Below, one piece after another: positions 1-8,008 of a stretch of 64,000 nucleotides of DNA. A program made the position numbers and the translations under genes. Source of the DNA: Pseudomonas fluorescens. GTDB taxonomy: Bacteria > Pseudomonadota > Gammaproteobacteria > Pseudomonadales > Pseudomonadaceae. Each line of letters begins with the position of its first letter. Positions within the stretch are counted from its first letter, which is position 1. The DNA is taken from positions 124,001-188,000 of the forward strand of contig NZ_LVEJ01000008.1 in NCBI RefSeq assembly GCF_001648775.1, in the 5' to 3' direction. The notes under the pieces were generated by a model, which was not told the DNA's origin, did not search any database, and saw nothing but the letters and a program-made list of their open reading frames with translations.

Positions 1-68
1 CCGTGGGCAAGGCCGGTTTGCCGGCCGGGACGTACACCGACACGGTCGCCGTCGAACTGACGTTCTGA
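1..68 (+). CDS. Spore coat protein U domain pilin, C-terminal fragment
   Basis: Only the last 21 codons are inside the window, read from base 3 to a TGA at 66-68. The end, PAGTYTDTVAVELTF, is the typical closing strand of SCPU-domain (Csu-type) pilin subunits, and the same G-T-Y-x-D-x-V pattern ends the next gene. The stop lies 4 bases before the next ATG, so the two are co-transcribed. Probably a CsuA/CsuB-like periplasmic pilus subunit; which one cannot be told from the fragment. Confidence 0.75.
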   Translation, partial: VGKAGLPAGTYTDTVAVELTF

Positions 69-72
69 TGCC

Positions 73-573
73 ATGTGCCGCCAGGGCGCTATCGCGCTGC
101 TCCTGCTCTGTGCGGGCAGTGCGCCGCTGCCGCTCACCGCGGCAACCAGTCAGAGCTTTCAGGTCAGTGCCACTGTGACGGCGGGGTGTCTGGTGGTGGG
201 CGGGGTGTCGAACTATGGCGGGCTGAATTTCGGTTCGCGTTCGGCGCTGGCCACCGGCACCGTGCAAGTCGCGCTGACCGGCGGGGTGCAGTTGCAATGC
301 ACGCCGGGGGTGACGCTGAACATGAGCGTCGACGGCGGCCAATACAACAGCAGCGGCCGGCACATGCAGCTCAACAGCGGCAGCGCGCGAGTGGCGTATG
401 CGCTGTTTCGCGACGCGGCGTACAGCCAGAGTCTGGGCATCGGCCAGAGTGTGGCGGTGGCCTACAGCGATGCGAACAACATCAGCCTGCCGATTTACGG
501 TCAGGTGCAATTGCCGGGCAATCAGCCTGGGGGGACGTACAGCGACGTGTTGCAGGTGCAACTGTCGTGGTGA
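73..573 (+). CDS. Spore coat U domain (Csu-type) pilus subunit
   Basis: The 166-aa product has a hydrophobic signal peptide (about residues 5-25) followed by one SCPU domain. Features include the early Cys in VTAGCLV, a second Cys in LQCTPG that probably forms the disulphide, and the C-terminal G-T-Y-S-D-V-L-Q-V-Q-L-S-W strand. SCPU proteins are exported, folded by a periplasmic chaperone and polymerised by donor-strand exchange in archaic chaperone-usher pili that support surface attachment. It sits between another SCPU gene and the chaperone, the csuB position of csuA/B-A-B-C-D-E operons. Name by position and fold only. Confidence 0.85.
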   Translation: MCRQGAIALLLLCAGSAPLPLTAATSQSFQVSATVTAGCLVVGGVSNYGGLNFGSRSALATGTVQVALTGGVQLQCTPGVTLNMSVDGGQYNSSGRHMQLNSGSARVAYALFRDAAYSQSLGIGQSVAVAYSDANNISLPIYGQVQLPGNQPGGTYSDVLQVQLSW

Positions 574-607
574 GGCGAAGTCAGGATTGCCGACAAGGAG
601 CAGGTCT

Positions 608-1396
608 ATGCGGTGTAACACGTCACGGCGTTCGCTCGAGGTTTGCGCGGTAGCGGCGTTGCTTTTGCTGGGGATGAGTCAGGTGCAGGCGGCCAGTTCG
701 GTATTGATCTGGCCGATCGATCCGGTGCTGGAAGCCGATCAGCAGGCCAGCGCCCTGTGGCTGGAGAACCGTGGCAACGAGACGGCCAATCTGCAAATCC
801 GCGTGTTCGGCTGGAGCCAGATTGGTTTCGAGGAGCAGTACCAGAACCAGCGCGAAGTGATCGGCAGCCCGCCGGTGGCGAAAATCGAGCCGGGGCAGAA
901 GCAACTGGTGCGCCTGACCCGAACCAAAGAGGTGCCGCCGGGGCAGGAACTGGCCTACCGGATCATCATCGATGAAATCCCTTCCGCTCAACCCAGCACT
1001 GCCGAGGGCGGCAAGACCGCGGCGGCCATTCGCTTCCAGATGCGCTATTCGGTGCCGTTGTTTGCTTACGGCGCCGGGCTGTGGAGCAAGGAAGACAGCA
1101 GCCGCCCGCGCGACCCCAAAGGCATCGGCCTGCCGCAATTGAGCTGGCGCACGGTGGCGGTGGACGGCCGGCCCTATGTTGAGGTGCGCAACCAGGGCGC
1201 CGTGCATGCGCGGCTCACGGATGTGGCGCTCAAACAGGGCGGGCAGAGCAAACCTCTGGCTGAAGGCCTGCTCGGCTATGTGCTGCCCGGCGCGGTGATG
1301 CGCTGGCCGGCGCCGGGGCCATTGGCGGGTGAGTCAGCGTTACAGGTGCGGGTCAATGGCGCGCAGCAGGTGCAGAGCATTACCCCGGCACGCTAG
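608..1396 (+). CDS. Periplasmic pilus assembly chaperone (CsuC/PapD-like)
   Basis: The ATG at 608 gives a 262-aa protein with a clean signal peptide ending near QVQAAS; the reading frame is open further upstream but lacks a signal sequence there. The N-terminal Ig-like domain carries the PapD-family pattern IWPIDPVLEADQQASALWLEN, and the second strand set includes QLVRLTR and AYRIIIDEIP. It should cap and fold the SCPU subunits in the periplasm and hand them to the usher encoded next. There is a gap of about 97 bases to the usher start, with no terminator seen. Function assigned from family and operon position. Confidence 0.9.
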   Translation: MRCNTSRRSLEVCAVAALLLLGMSQVQAASSVLIWPIDPVLEADQQASALWLENRGNETANLQIRVFGWSQIGFEEQYQNQREVIGSPPVAKIEPGQKQLVRLTRTKEVPPGQELAYRIIIDEIPSAQPSTAEGGKTAAAIRFQMRYSVPLFAYGAGLWSKEDSSRPRDPKGIGLPQLSWRTVAVDGRPYVEVRNQGAVHARLTDVALKQGGQSKPLAEGLLGYVLPGAVMRWPAPGPLAGESALQVRVNGAQQVQSITPAR

Positions 1397-1493
1397 CCGG
1401 ACCGCGATGTGCGAAGTGAGTCGAGTCAGATCATGCTGATTCGGCCAGGGATGTATCAGGAGGATTCAGTCCATTGACGGACGTAAAACGTGT

Positions 1494-3851
1494 ATGAGCC
1501 CAGGATGGGCTCGACGTCTTCAGCGTCCGTTGTGGCTCATGACCGGCGCGTGTTGCCTGGTGTTCGTTCAACCATCCGGGGCCGGCGAACTGCCGCCGCC
1601 ACCCAGCGGCATGGAGGCCGTCAGTGATGCTCAGTTGTTTCTCGAACTGGTGGTCAACCAGATGAATACCGGGCGGGTAGTGGCGGTGCAACAACGTGGC
1701 GGACGCCTGTTCCTGCCCGTTACGGTGTTGCGTGAAACCGGGATGAAACTGCCTGAAAACGTGGCGGACGAAGTTGATCTCGACAGTCTGCCGGGGCTGC
1801 ACAGCGAGTACGACAGTGTCGGCCAGCGCTTGCTGCTGGACGTGCCGCCGGACTGGCTGCCGGAACAATTCATCGGCAATCGCCAGGCTTACCCGCGCAC
1901 CCCGGCGCTGAGCAGTTTCGGCGCGTTGCTCAACTACGATCTGTACCTGAATGACACCGACGATGCCGGCACCTACCTGGCAGCCTGGAACGAAGTGCGG
2001 CTGTTCGACAGTTGGGGCACGCTGTCCAATACCGGGCAATACCGGCGCACCCTGTCGGGGGATTCGCTCAGCACGCTGAACAACGGCTACCTGCGTTACG
2101 ACACCACCTGGCGTTATTCCGATGACGAGCGAATGCTCACTTACGAGGCCGGTGACGTGGTCAGCGGCGCCTTGCCATGGAGCAACTCGGTGCGCTTGGG
2201 CGGTGTGCAGTTTTCCCGGGACTTTGCGGTACGCCCGGATCTGGTGACTTACCCGTTGCCGCAATTTGCTGGCGAAGCGGCGGTGCCGTCCTCGGTAGAT
2301 CTGTTTATCAACGGCTACAAATCCAGCAGCGCCGACTTGCAGCCGGGGCCTTACACCCTGACCAACATTCCGTTCATCAACGGCGCCGGGGAGGCGGTGG
2401 TGGTGACCACCGATGCGCTTGGTCGACAGGTCTCGACCACCGTACCGTTCTATGTCACCAGCAGCCTGTTGCAAAAGGGCTTGAGCGATTTTTCGGTGGC
2501 CGCCGGTACATTGCGCCGTGATTACGCACTGAAGGACTTCAACTACGGACCGGGCGTGACCTCGGGCAGCCTGCGTTATGGTGTCAGCGACAGCTTCACC
2601 CTCGAAAGCCATGCCGAAGCCGCCGAGTCGCTGACCCTCGGTGGCCTCGGGGGCAATGTGCGCCTGGGCAATTTCGGCGTGCTCAACAGTGCCGTCAGCC
2701 AAAGCCGCTTCGATGGCGAGGGCGGCCAGCAACTGAGCCTCGGTTATCAGTACAGCAACCAGCGTTTCAGTTTTTCTTACCAACGCCTGCAACGCCACCA
2801 GCAATACGCCGACCTGAGCGTGGTCGACAGCCCTTACATCAGCCTCAGCCGGCGCAGCGAACAGGCGACCCTGAGTCTTAATCTCGACCGCTGGGGCAGC
2901 CTCGGCGCCGGATATTTCGATGTGCGCGCGGCGGACGATTCGCGCACGCGCCTGCTTAACCTGAGCTGGAGCAAACCCCTGTGGCGCAACAGCAGTTTTT
3001 ACCTCTCAGCCAACCGCGAGATCGGTGACAGCAATTGGGCGGTGCAGGCGCAGCTGGTGATTCCGATCGATCTGCGCGGCAGCCTGGCAATCAGCAGCGA
3101 TCGCAGTAAAACCGGCCAGAGCCAGCAGCGCGTCAACTACAGCCGAGCGGTGCCGACCGAGGGCGGTGTGGGCTTCAATCTGGGTTACGCCGAGGGTGAT
3201 GGCGCTGATTATCGTCAGGCCGACGTGACCTGGCGCCTGCAATCGGTGCAGTTGCAGGCTGGCGTCTACGGCACTTCCGACGCCGAAACCCGCTGGGCGG
3301 ATGCCAGTGGTTCGCTGGTGTGGATGGACCGGCAGGTGTTCGCCGCCAATCGCATCGATGACGCGTTTGTGGTGGTCAGCACCGATGGCTTTGCCGACAT
3401 TCCGGTGCGTTATGAAAACCAGCAGGTCGGCCAGACCGACAAGAACGGCCATTTACTGGTGCCGTGGAGCAGCGCGTATTACCGCGGCAAGTATGAAATC
3501 GATCCGTTGAATCTGCCGGCCAACGTGCGCAGTCCCAACGTTGAACAACGCATCGCCGTGCGCCGTGGCAGCGGCTACTTGCTGGAATTTCCGCTGACCC
3601 GGGTGATTGCCGCGAGCATCGTGCTGGTCGACGCGCAGCAACGCGAATTGCCGCTGGGCGCGGGTGTGCTGCACGAGCAGAGCGGGGCGCGGACGGTAGT
3701 CGGTTGGGATGGGCTGGTCTATCTGGAAAACCTGCAGGCGCAGAATTCGCTGCAAGTCACGCTGGCTGACGGCAAGACCTGTCAGGCGCAGTTCAGTGTC
3801 GATCTGAATCAGGATCAGGTGCCATTGATTGGCCCGTTGGTGTGCCAGTGA
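1494..3851 (+). CDS. Outer membrane usher protein (CsuD/FimD-like)
   Basis: The 785-aa protein has an N-terminal signal peptide (hydrophobic WLMTGACCLVFVQ) and then the usher architecture: N-terminal periplasmic domain, a large beta-barrel with the middle/plug region, and C-terminal periplasmic domains ending in a disulphide-type pair (CQAQFS...GPLVCQ). Recognisable stretches are GDVVSGALPWSNSVRLGG, VDLFINGYKSSSADLQPG and the G-x-x-P pattern at DIPVRYENQQVGQTDKNG. The length suits archaic-clade ushers. It secretes SCPU subunits across the outer membrane. Its stop overlaps the start of the downstream adhesin gene, indicating translational coupling. Confidence 0.93.
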   Translation: MSPGWARRLQRPLWLMTGACCLVFVQPSGAGELPPPPSGMEAVSDAQLFLELVVNQMNTGRVVAVQQRGGRLFLPVTVLRETGMKLPENVADEVDLDSLPGLHSEYDSVGQRLLLDVPPDWLPEQFIGNRQAYPRTPALSSFGALLNYDLYLNDTDDAGTYLAAWNEVRLFDSWGTLSNTGQYRRTLSGDSLSTLNNGYLRYDTTWRYSDDERMLTYEAGDVVSGALPWSNSVRLGGVQFSRDFAVRPDLVTYPLPQFAGEAAVPSSVDLFINGYKSSSADLQPGPYTLTNIPFINGAGEAVVVTTDALGRQVSTTVPFYVTSSLLQKGLSDFSVAAGTLRRDYALKDFNYGPGVTSGSLRYGVSDSFTLESHAEAAESLTLGGLGGNVRLGNFGVLNSAVSQSRFDGEGGQQLSLGYQYSNQRFSFSYQRLQRHQQYADLSVVDSPYISLSRRSEQATLSLNLDRWGSLGAGYFDVRAADDSRTRLLNLSWSKPLWRNSSFYLSANREIGDSNWAVQAQLVIPIDLRGSLAISSDRSKTGQSQQRVNYSRAVPTEGGVGFNLGYAEGDGADYRQADVTWRLQSVQLQAGVYGTSDAETRWADASGSLVWMDRQVFAANRIDDAFVVVSTDGFADIPVRYENQQVGQTDKNGHLLVPWSSAYYRGKYEIDPLNLPANVRSPNVEQRIAVRRGSGYLLEFPLTRVIAASIVLVDAQQRELPLGAGVLHEQSGARTVVGWDGLVYLENLQAQNSLQVTLADGKTCQAQFSVDLNQDQVPLIGPLVCQ

Positions 3852-4819
3852 TCAGCGCACGCTGGTGGCTATGCCTGGCACTGTTGCTGCCGGGCGCGGC
3901 GCTAGCGGCATGTTCGGTGGTCGCGACCACACCGGCGGCATTCGGCACACTCAGTTCGATTGCCGTGCGTACGACGTCCCAACCCAGCTCCACACTGAAT
4001 GCCGGGTTGAGCTGCACCGGTTCGTTGCTGTCCTTACTGACCAGCAATGATCACTTCTGGGGCACCGTTTCGTCGACTCAGGGAGGATTGGTCGGGCCGA
4101 GCGGCGATGTCATCAGCTACACGATTTACGCCAACAACAGCACCAGTTATCCGCTGACTCGCGGCACGGCCTATGACTTTGCGCGCAACGGCATCATCGA
4201 TGCCCTGGGCCTGCTCAACGGCACAACGCCGAAAACGGTGCCGCTTTATCTCGGTACCACCATTGGCAGCAACGTCGCCGCCGGCGTGTACACCGAAACG
4301 CTGAGCATTTTCTGGAACTGGAATTACTGCTCGGGCATCGGTATCGGCGCCATCTGCCTCGGGCGCGATATCGCCAATGGCACGACGTCGTTGACGGTCA
4401 ACCTGACGGTGTCCAACGACTGCACGATCACCGCGCCGAACATTGCCTTCGGCAGCGCGCCGGTGATCAGTGCTTTCACGCCAGTGACCGGGCAGACGAT
4501 CAATCTGGCGTGCACCAAGGGCAGTGCCTACACCGTGGGCTTGAGCGACGGCCAGAACCCGGTCAGTGCGGGCGGGCGGCGCCGGATGATTTCCGGGAGC
4601 AATTATCTGGCTTACGACATTTTCAAAAGTGCCGGCACTACGCGCTGGGGCAGTGTCGGCGCGGCGCGGCGGGCGAGTACCGACGCCGAGGTCAATCCCG
4701 GTAACGGACTGGGCACGGGCAGCCAGATCTTCAATTACAACGCGAAAATCTACACCGACCAGACCACGCCGCCGGCGGGGACGTATCTGGACAATGTGGT
4801 ACTCGACGTAGGTTTTTGA
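3842..4819 (+). CDS. Spore coat U domain tip adhesin (CsuE-like)
   Basis: The 325-aa product is about twice the length of the other SCPU proteins and holds two SCPU-like domains. After a signal peptide ending at ALAAC, the N-terminal domain runs to about residue 185; the second begins near LTVSNDCTITAPNIAFGS and ends PAGTYLDNVVLDVGF. Two-domain SCPU proteins at the end of csu operons are tip adhesins. Translation probably starts at GTG 3842, or at GTG 3848, which would overlap the usher stop as GTGA; no strong ribosome site decides between them. It is the last gene of the pilus operon. Confidence 0.85.
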   Translation: MPVISARWWLCLALLLPGAALAACSVVATTPAAFGTLSSIAVRTTSQPSSTLNAGLSCTGSLLSLLTSNDHFWGTVSSTQGGLVGPSGDVISYTIYANNSTSYPLTRGTAYDFARNGIIDALGLLNGTTPKTVPLYLGTTIGSNVAAGVYTETLSIFWNWNYCSGIGIGAICLGRDIANGTTSLTVNLTVSNDCTITAPNIAFGSAPVISAFTPVTGQTINLACTKGSAYTVGLSDGQNPVSAGGRRRMISGSNYLAYDIFKSAGTTRWGSVGAARRASTDAEVNPGNGLGTGSQIFNYNAKIYTDQTTPPAGTYLDNVVLDVGF

Positions 4820-4837
4820 GCCTGACGCAGAACCTTT

Positions 4838-4925
4838 GTAGGAGCGAGCCTGCTCGCGAAGGCGGTGTGTCAGTCGACATCAGTGTTGCTGATCCAGCGC
4901 TTTCGCGAGCAGGCTCGCTCCCACA
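4838..4925. repeat. REP pair (REPIN-like) after pilus operon
   Basis: Two facing REP palindromes (GGAGCGAGCCTGCTCGCGAA and its inverse) enclose about 45 bases of unrelated sequence. The element fills the space between the converging pilus operon and anti-sigma gene and could fold as a long cruciform or hairpin in the mRNA. Confidence 0.9.
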
Positions 4926-4943
4926 TTTGAATGCTCACAGGAT

Positions 4944-5699
4944 TCAGAATTGCAGCGATTGCTTGAGCTGTTGTGCCGCCGGCGTATCGACCGGGCTGAC
5001 CATCGCATAGTTGTAGCCGCCCCCTGACCAATACTCAGCCTGCAAATCCCCGTCGCTGCGGACACCGCGCGGCAAAAAGGTGTTTTTCGGCCCCGGCGGG
5101 CGCACGTAAAAACTCACCTTGTGCCCGCTACCGTCCTCATACATCACCATCGCTGCCGGGCCTTCATCGGTACTGAGCAGACGCCCGCTGACCGGTTCAA
5201 ACCCGGCCGCCTTCAAGTCCGGTAAACGACTTGCCTGAGTGAAGTAGCGATCGAGCCAGCGCTGCATGTCACCGTCACTGTCGACCTTGTAATCGGCTGG
5301 CAGCATGCCTTGCTGGGCAATCAACCGATAAGCCTGCAGCGCGTCGGTCATCGGCAACATGGACTGACGCACCAGGGTCATTTCGCGCGCCTGCCAGCCA
5401 CTGAGCCCGCCGACGCTGACCGCGATCAGCAACACCGCCGCACTGGCCAGATGCCGACGTGCCTGGCGCTGACGGCGCTGGCGAATCACCGTCGGGTCGA
5501 GGGCCGGATTGGCCGGTTGCTGCAACGCACCGCCCAGCGCTGCGCGCAGTTGCTGAGCGTCCTGTTGCCAGGCGCGAACCTGCGCCGCTTGATCCGGGTG
5601 ACTGGCCAGCCAGGTTTCCAGCACACGCCGGTCGGCGTCGCTGAGCTGGTGGTCGACGTAAGCGTGCAAATCACGCTCGTTGGGAGGCAGGCTGATCAT
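4944..5699 (-). CDS. Anti-sigma factor, single-pass membrane protein
   Basis: The 251-aa protein has a cytoplasmic N-terminal region beginning LPPNERDLHAYVDHQLSDAD, the anti-sigma fold seen in many ECF partners. One membrane segment follows (about residues 84-102, LASAAVLLIAVSVGGLSGW), then a periplasmic domain of about 145 residues. No HxxxCxxC zinc motif is present, so it is a non-zinc anti-sigma. The start ATG overlaps the sigma-factor stop by 4 bases, the usual coupling of such pairs. It most likely sequesters the sigma factor until an envelope or oxidant signal reaches the periplasmic domain; the signal is unknown. Confidence 0.85.
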   Translation of the reverse strand: MISLPPNERDLHAYVDHQLSDADRRVLETWLASHPDQAAQVRAWQQDAQQLRAALGGALQQPANPALDPTVIRQRRQRQARRHLASAAVLLIAVSVGGLSGWQAREMTLVRQSMLPMTDALQAYRLIAQQGMLPADYKVDSDGDMQRWLDRYFTQASRLPDLKAAGFEPVSGRLLSTDEGPAAMVMYEDGSGHKVSFYVRPPGPKNTFLPRGVRSDGDLQAEYWSGGGYNYAMVSPVDTPAAQQLKQSLQF

Positions 5700-6202
5700 T
5701 TGAGTATCCGTAAAGAAGGGCTGCTGATTTCGCCGTCGCTGAGTTGGCGCAAGGCCTGGCGGGCACGGGACAGGCGCGACATCACGGTGCCGATCGGGGC
5801 GTCGAGAATCTCGGCGACCTCTTTATAGGAAAGGCCTTCCACCGAGACCATGAGCAGCAGGGCGCGCTGTTCAGTCGGCAGGCGATCGAAGGCTTGCAGG
5901 GTCGATTGGGCGATCACCGTACGCTCAACCGAAGGCTCGGCATCATCACGGCCGGTAAAAAACTCGAGCATGCGTGCATAGCGCCGGGAGCGGCGATGTG
6001 CATCGAGAAACTGCCGATAGAGGATCGCAAACAGCCAGGCACGCAAGTCGCCGTCGGCACGCTTGCCGCCCCAACTCGACAGTGCCCGCTCCAGGCTGGC
6101 CTGCACCAGATCGTCGGCGCTGCTGCTGTTGCGCGTCAATGACACGGCAAAGCGGCGCAATCTGGGAATGATTTCTCTCAACTGTTCGTCGAATTCGCTC
6201 AT
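5696..6202 (-). CDS. ECF RNA polymerase sigma factor
   Basis: The 168-aa protein has the two ECF domains. Region 2 contains DDLVQASLERAL and WLFAILYRQFLDAHR. Region 4 contains LPTEQRALLLMVSVEGLSY followed by the helix-turn-helix APIGTVMSRLSRARQAL. The partner anti-sigma gene overlaps its 3' end. The divergent catalase-like and cytochrome b561 genes match the neighbourhood reported for the ECF26 group, as remembered. A putative own promoter (GGAATAA-N14-CGTCT) lies just upstream and is duplicated in front of the catalase gene, implying autoregulation and control of that operon. Confidence 0.92.
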   Translation of the reverse strand: MSEFDEQLREIIPRLRRFAVSLTRNSSSADDLVQASLERALSSWGGKRADGDLRAWLFAILYRQFLDAHRRSRRYARMLEFFTGRDDAEPSVERTVIAQSTLQAFDRLPTEQRALLLMVSVEGLSYKEVAEILDAPIGTVMSRLSRARQALRQLSDGEISSPSLRILK

Positions 6203-6236
6203 GAAATTCTGCTAGTCACTACGCTGTGGACTAGGG

Positions 6237-6262
6237 AGACGCTTGTCGGTGGAGGTTATTCC
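6237..6262 (-). promoter_or_regulatory. Putative ECF promoter of sigma/anti-sigma operon
   Basis: On the minus strand, GGAATAA (6256-6262) is followed after exactly 14 bases by CGTCT (6237-6241), about 35 bases before the sigma-factor start. The same bipartite element with identical spacing faces the other way at 6291-6316. GGAATAA/CGTC is typical of ECF -35/-10 boxes, whereas no sigma-70-like pair is evident here. Confidence 0.7.
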
Positions 6263-6290
6263 ACGTTCGGAAAAATAAATACCGCACTGT

Positions 6291-6316
6291 GGAATAAACC
6301 TCAACGAGGCGCGTCT
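6291..6316 (+). promoter_or_regulatory. Putative ECF promoter of catalase/b561 operon
   Basis: GGAATAA at 6291-6297, a 14-base spacer, and CGTCT at 6312-6316 mirror the promoter of the sigma gene. The predicted start of transcription near 6323 leaves a leader of about 37 bases before the catalase ATG. The two -35 regions are the arms of an inverted repeat (GAGGTTATTCCAC/GTGGAATAAACCTC). Confidence 0.7.
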
Positions 6317-6359
6317 TGCTGATTCTTCCTACTTGTGGCCATTGGCCCTGGAGTCTTTC

Positions 6360-7466
6360 ATGGTTGATCGCACCTCACCCAACGCTTCACCGCCCGGCAG
6401 GCCGCAGCGCCCGCCACTGAGTGCCGCGAGCCTGATACTGCGCCTGAGCGGCATTGCCGTGGTGGTTGCCGCCGTGGCCGGGGCGTTTGCCTACGTTCAC
6501 GGCAACTTTGACCCACAACGCCTGACGCCAAAAGCGCTGGTCGATGTGCTGGAGAAGAACAACGGCGTGCATCCCGGATTCCGCCGTAACCACGCCAAAG
6601 GTGTGTGCGTGATCGGGCATTTCGAGAGCAGTGGCGAGGCGCGGGTGTTCTCCACCGCACAAGTGTTCAACGAGGCGCAGACCCCGGTGGTCGGGCGCTT
6701 CGCTTTGCCGGCGGGCAATCCCTATGCGCCGGACAGCAGCGTGCCGATTCGCAGCCTGGCACTGCGTTTCACCCAGGCCAACGGGCAGCAGTGGCGCACC
6801 GGGATGAACAGCATGCCGGTGTTCCCGGTCGGCACACCCGAGGCGTTCTATCAGTTGCAGCAGGCGCAGTCGCCCGATCCGGCCACTGGTAAACCTGATC
6901 CGGCCAAGGTCCCGGCGTTCTTTGCCTCGCACCCCGAGACCGTGCCGTTTCTGACGTGGATCAAGACAGCCAAGCCATCGGCCAGCTACGCCACCGAAAC
7001 CTATAACAGCGTCAACGCGTTCTACCTGGTCGACGCCAGCGGCAAAAAGCAGGCAGTGCGTTGGAGCATGCAGCCGTTGGCGCAAGACGCTGCGGGGGCA
7101 ATGGCACCTGAGGGCAGCGACTTTCTGGAAAAAGACCTGGTGCAACGGCTGGCCGCCGCGCCACTGCGGTTCCAGTTGAATATCACCCTGGCCAACGCCG
7201 ATGATCCGGTCAATGACGCCAGCAAAACCTGGCCCGAGGGGCGCAAAGTGTTGAACGCCGGCACCCTTGTGCTGGAAAGAACCCAGCCGCAACTCAGTGG
7301 TGAATGCCGCGACATCAACTACGACCCGCTGGTGCTGCCGGCCGGTATTCAAGGCAGCGACGACCCGTTGCTCGCGGCGCGTTCCGCCGGTTACGCCGAT
7401 TCCTACCTGCGCCGCACCAGCGAAGTCAGCCAGTTGCCCGCCGCCAAACAGGAGGCTCGCCCATGA
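6360..7466 (+). CDS. Membrane-anchored catalase-family peroxidase (SrpA-like)
   Basis: The ATG at 6360 is preceded by GGAG at good spacing and gives 368 aa. A membrane anchor at about residues 22-46 is followed by a small catalase-like fold. HPGFRRNHAKGVCVIGHF holds the distal His region, and RSLALRFTQANGQQWRTGMNSMPVF is typical of catalase-related peroxidases. The protein is shorter than true catalases (about 480-750 aa), as usual in the SrpA group. It should remove peroxides in the periplasm. The ATGA overlap with the cytochrome b561 gene suggests the two form an electron-linked pair. Expression is probably driven by the divergent ECF sigma factor. Confidence 0.87.
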   Translation: MVDRTSPNASPPGRPQRPPLSAASLILRLSGIAVVVAAVAGAFAYVHGNFDPQRLTPKALVDVLEKNNGVHPGFRRNHAKGVCVIGHFESSGEARVFSTAQVFNEAQTPVVGRFALPAGNPYAPDSSVPIRSLALRFTQANGQQWRTGMNSMPVFPVGTPEAFYQLQQAQSPDPATGKPDPAKVPAFFASHPETVPFLTWIKTAKPSASYATETYNSVNAFYLVDASGKKQAVRWSMQPLAQDAAGAMAPEGSDFLEKDLVQRLAAAPLRFQLNITLANADDPVNDASKTWPEGRKVLNAGTLVLERTQPQLSGECRDINYDPLVLPAGIQGSDDPLLAARSAGYADSYLRRTSEVSQLPAAKQEARP

Positions 7467-8008
7467 GCGCTCAACCGACTCATTTCGCGCTGCTGGCGCG
7501 GCTGCTGCATTGGCTGATGGCGGTAATGATCATCGCGATGCTGTTCATCGGTGCCGGCATGGTCACTTCGGTGTCGGAGCGGCATGAATGGCTGATCCAT
7601 CTGCACAAGCCATTGGGGATTGCGATCCTGTTGCTGGTGATTGTGCGGCTGCTGGTACGCCTGTCCACGCGCCAACCGCCATTGCCAGCGGATCTGCCGG
7701 ACTGGCAGGTGCTGGCGGCGAAGGCTTCGCATCTGTTGCTGTACGCCTTGATGCTGGTACTGCCATTGCTCGGCTGGGCGATGATCAGCGCATCGGGCGA
7801 ACCGGTGATGCTCAGCACGACGTTGCAACTGCCGTCGATTGTGCCGGCCGATGCGCAGCTGTTTGCGTTGTTGCGCAAGGCACATGGCTACCTGGCGTAC
7901 TTGTTGTTCCTGACGGTGCTGTTGCACCTGGCGGCGGCGCTGTTTCATGGCTGGGTGCGCCGTGACGAGGTGCTCGACAGCATGTTGCGCGGCCGCGATC
8001 GCGACTAA
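7463..8008 (+). CDS. Cytochrome b561 family protein
   Basis: The 181-aa protein has four predicted membrane helices and histidines placed to bind two b haems: LLHWLM in helix 1, LIHLHKPLG before helix 2, KAHGYLAYLL in helix 4 and LLHLAAALFHGW near the end. Bacterial b561 proteins (YodB/YceJ type) pass electrons from the quinone pool to periplasmic acceptors. The start ATG overlaps the catalase-like gene stop (ATGA), so it probably supplies electrons to that peroxidase; this is inference from coupling. Its 3' end overlaps the convergent MFS gene by 4 bases. Confidence 0.9.
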   Translation: MSAQPTHFALLARLLHWLMAVMIIAMLFIGAGMVTSVSERHEWLIHLHKPLGIAILLLVIVRLLVRLSTRQPPLPADLPDWQVLAAKASHLLLYALMLVLPLLGWAMISASGEPVMLSTTLQLPSIVPADAQLFALLRKAHGYLAYLLFLTVLLHLAAALFHGWVRRDEVLDSMLRGRDRD

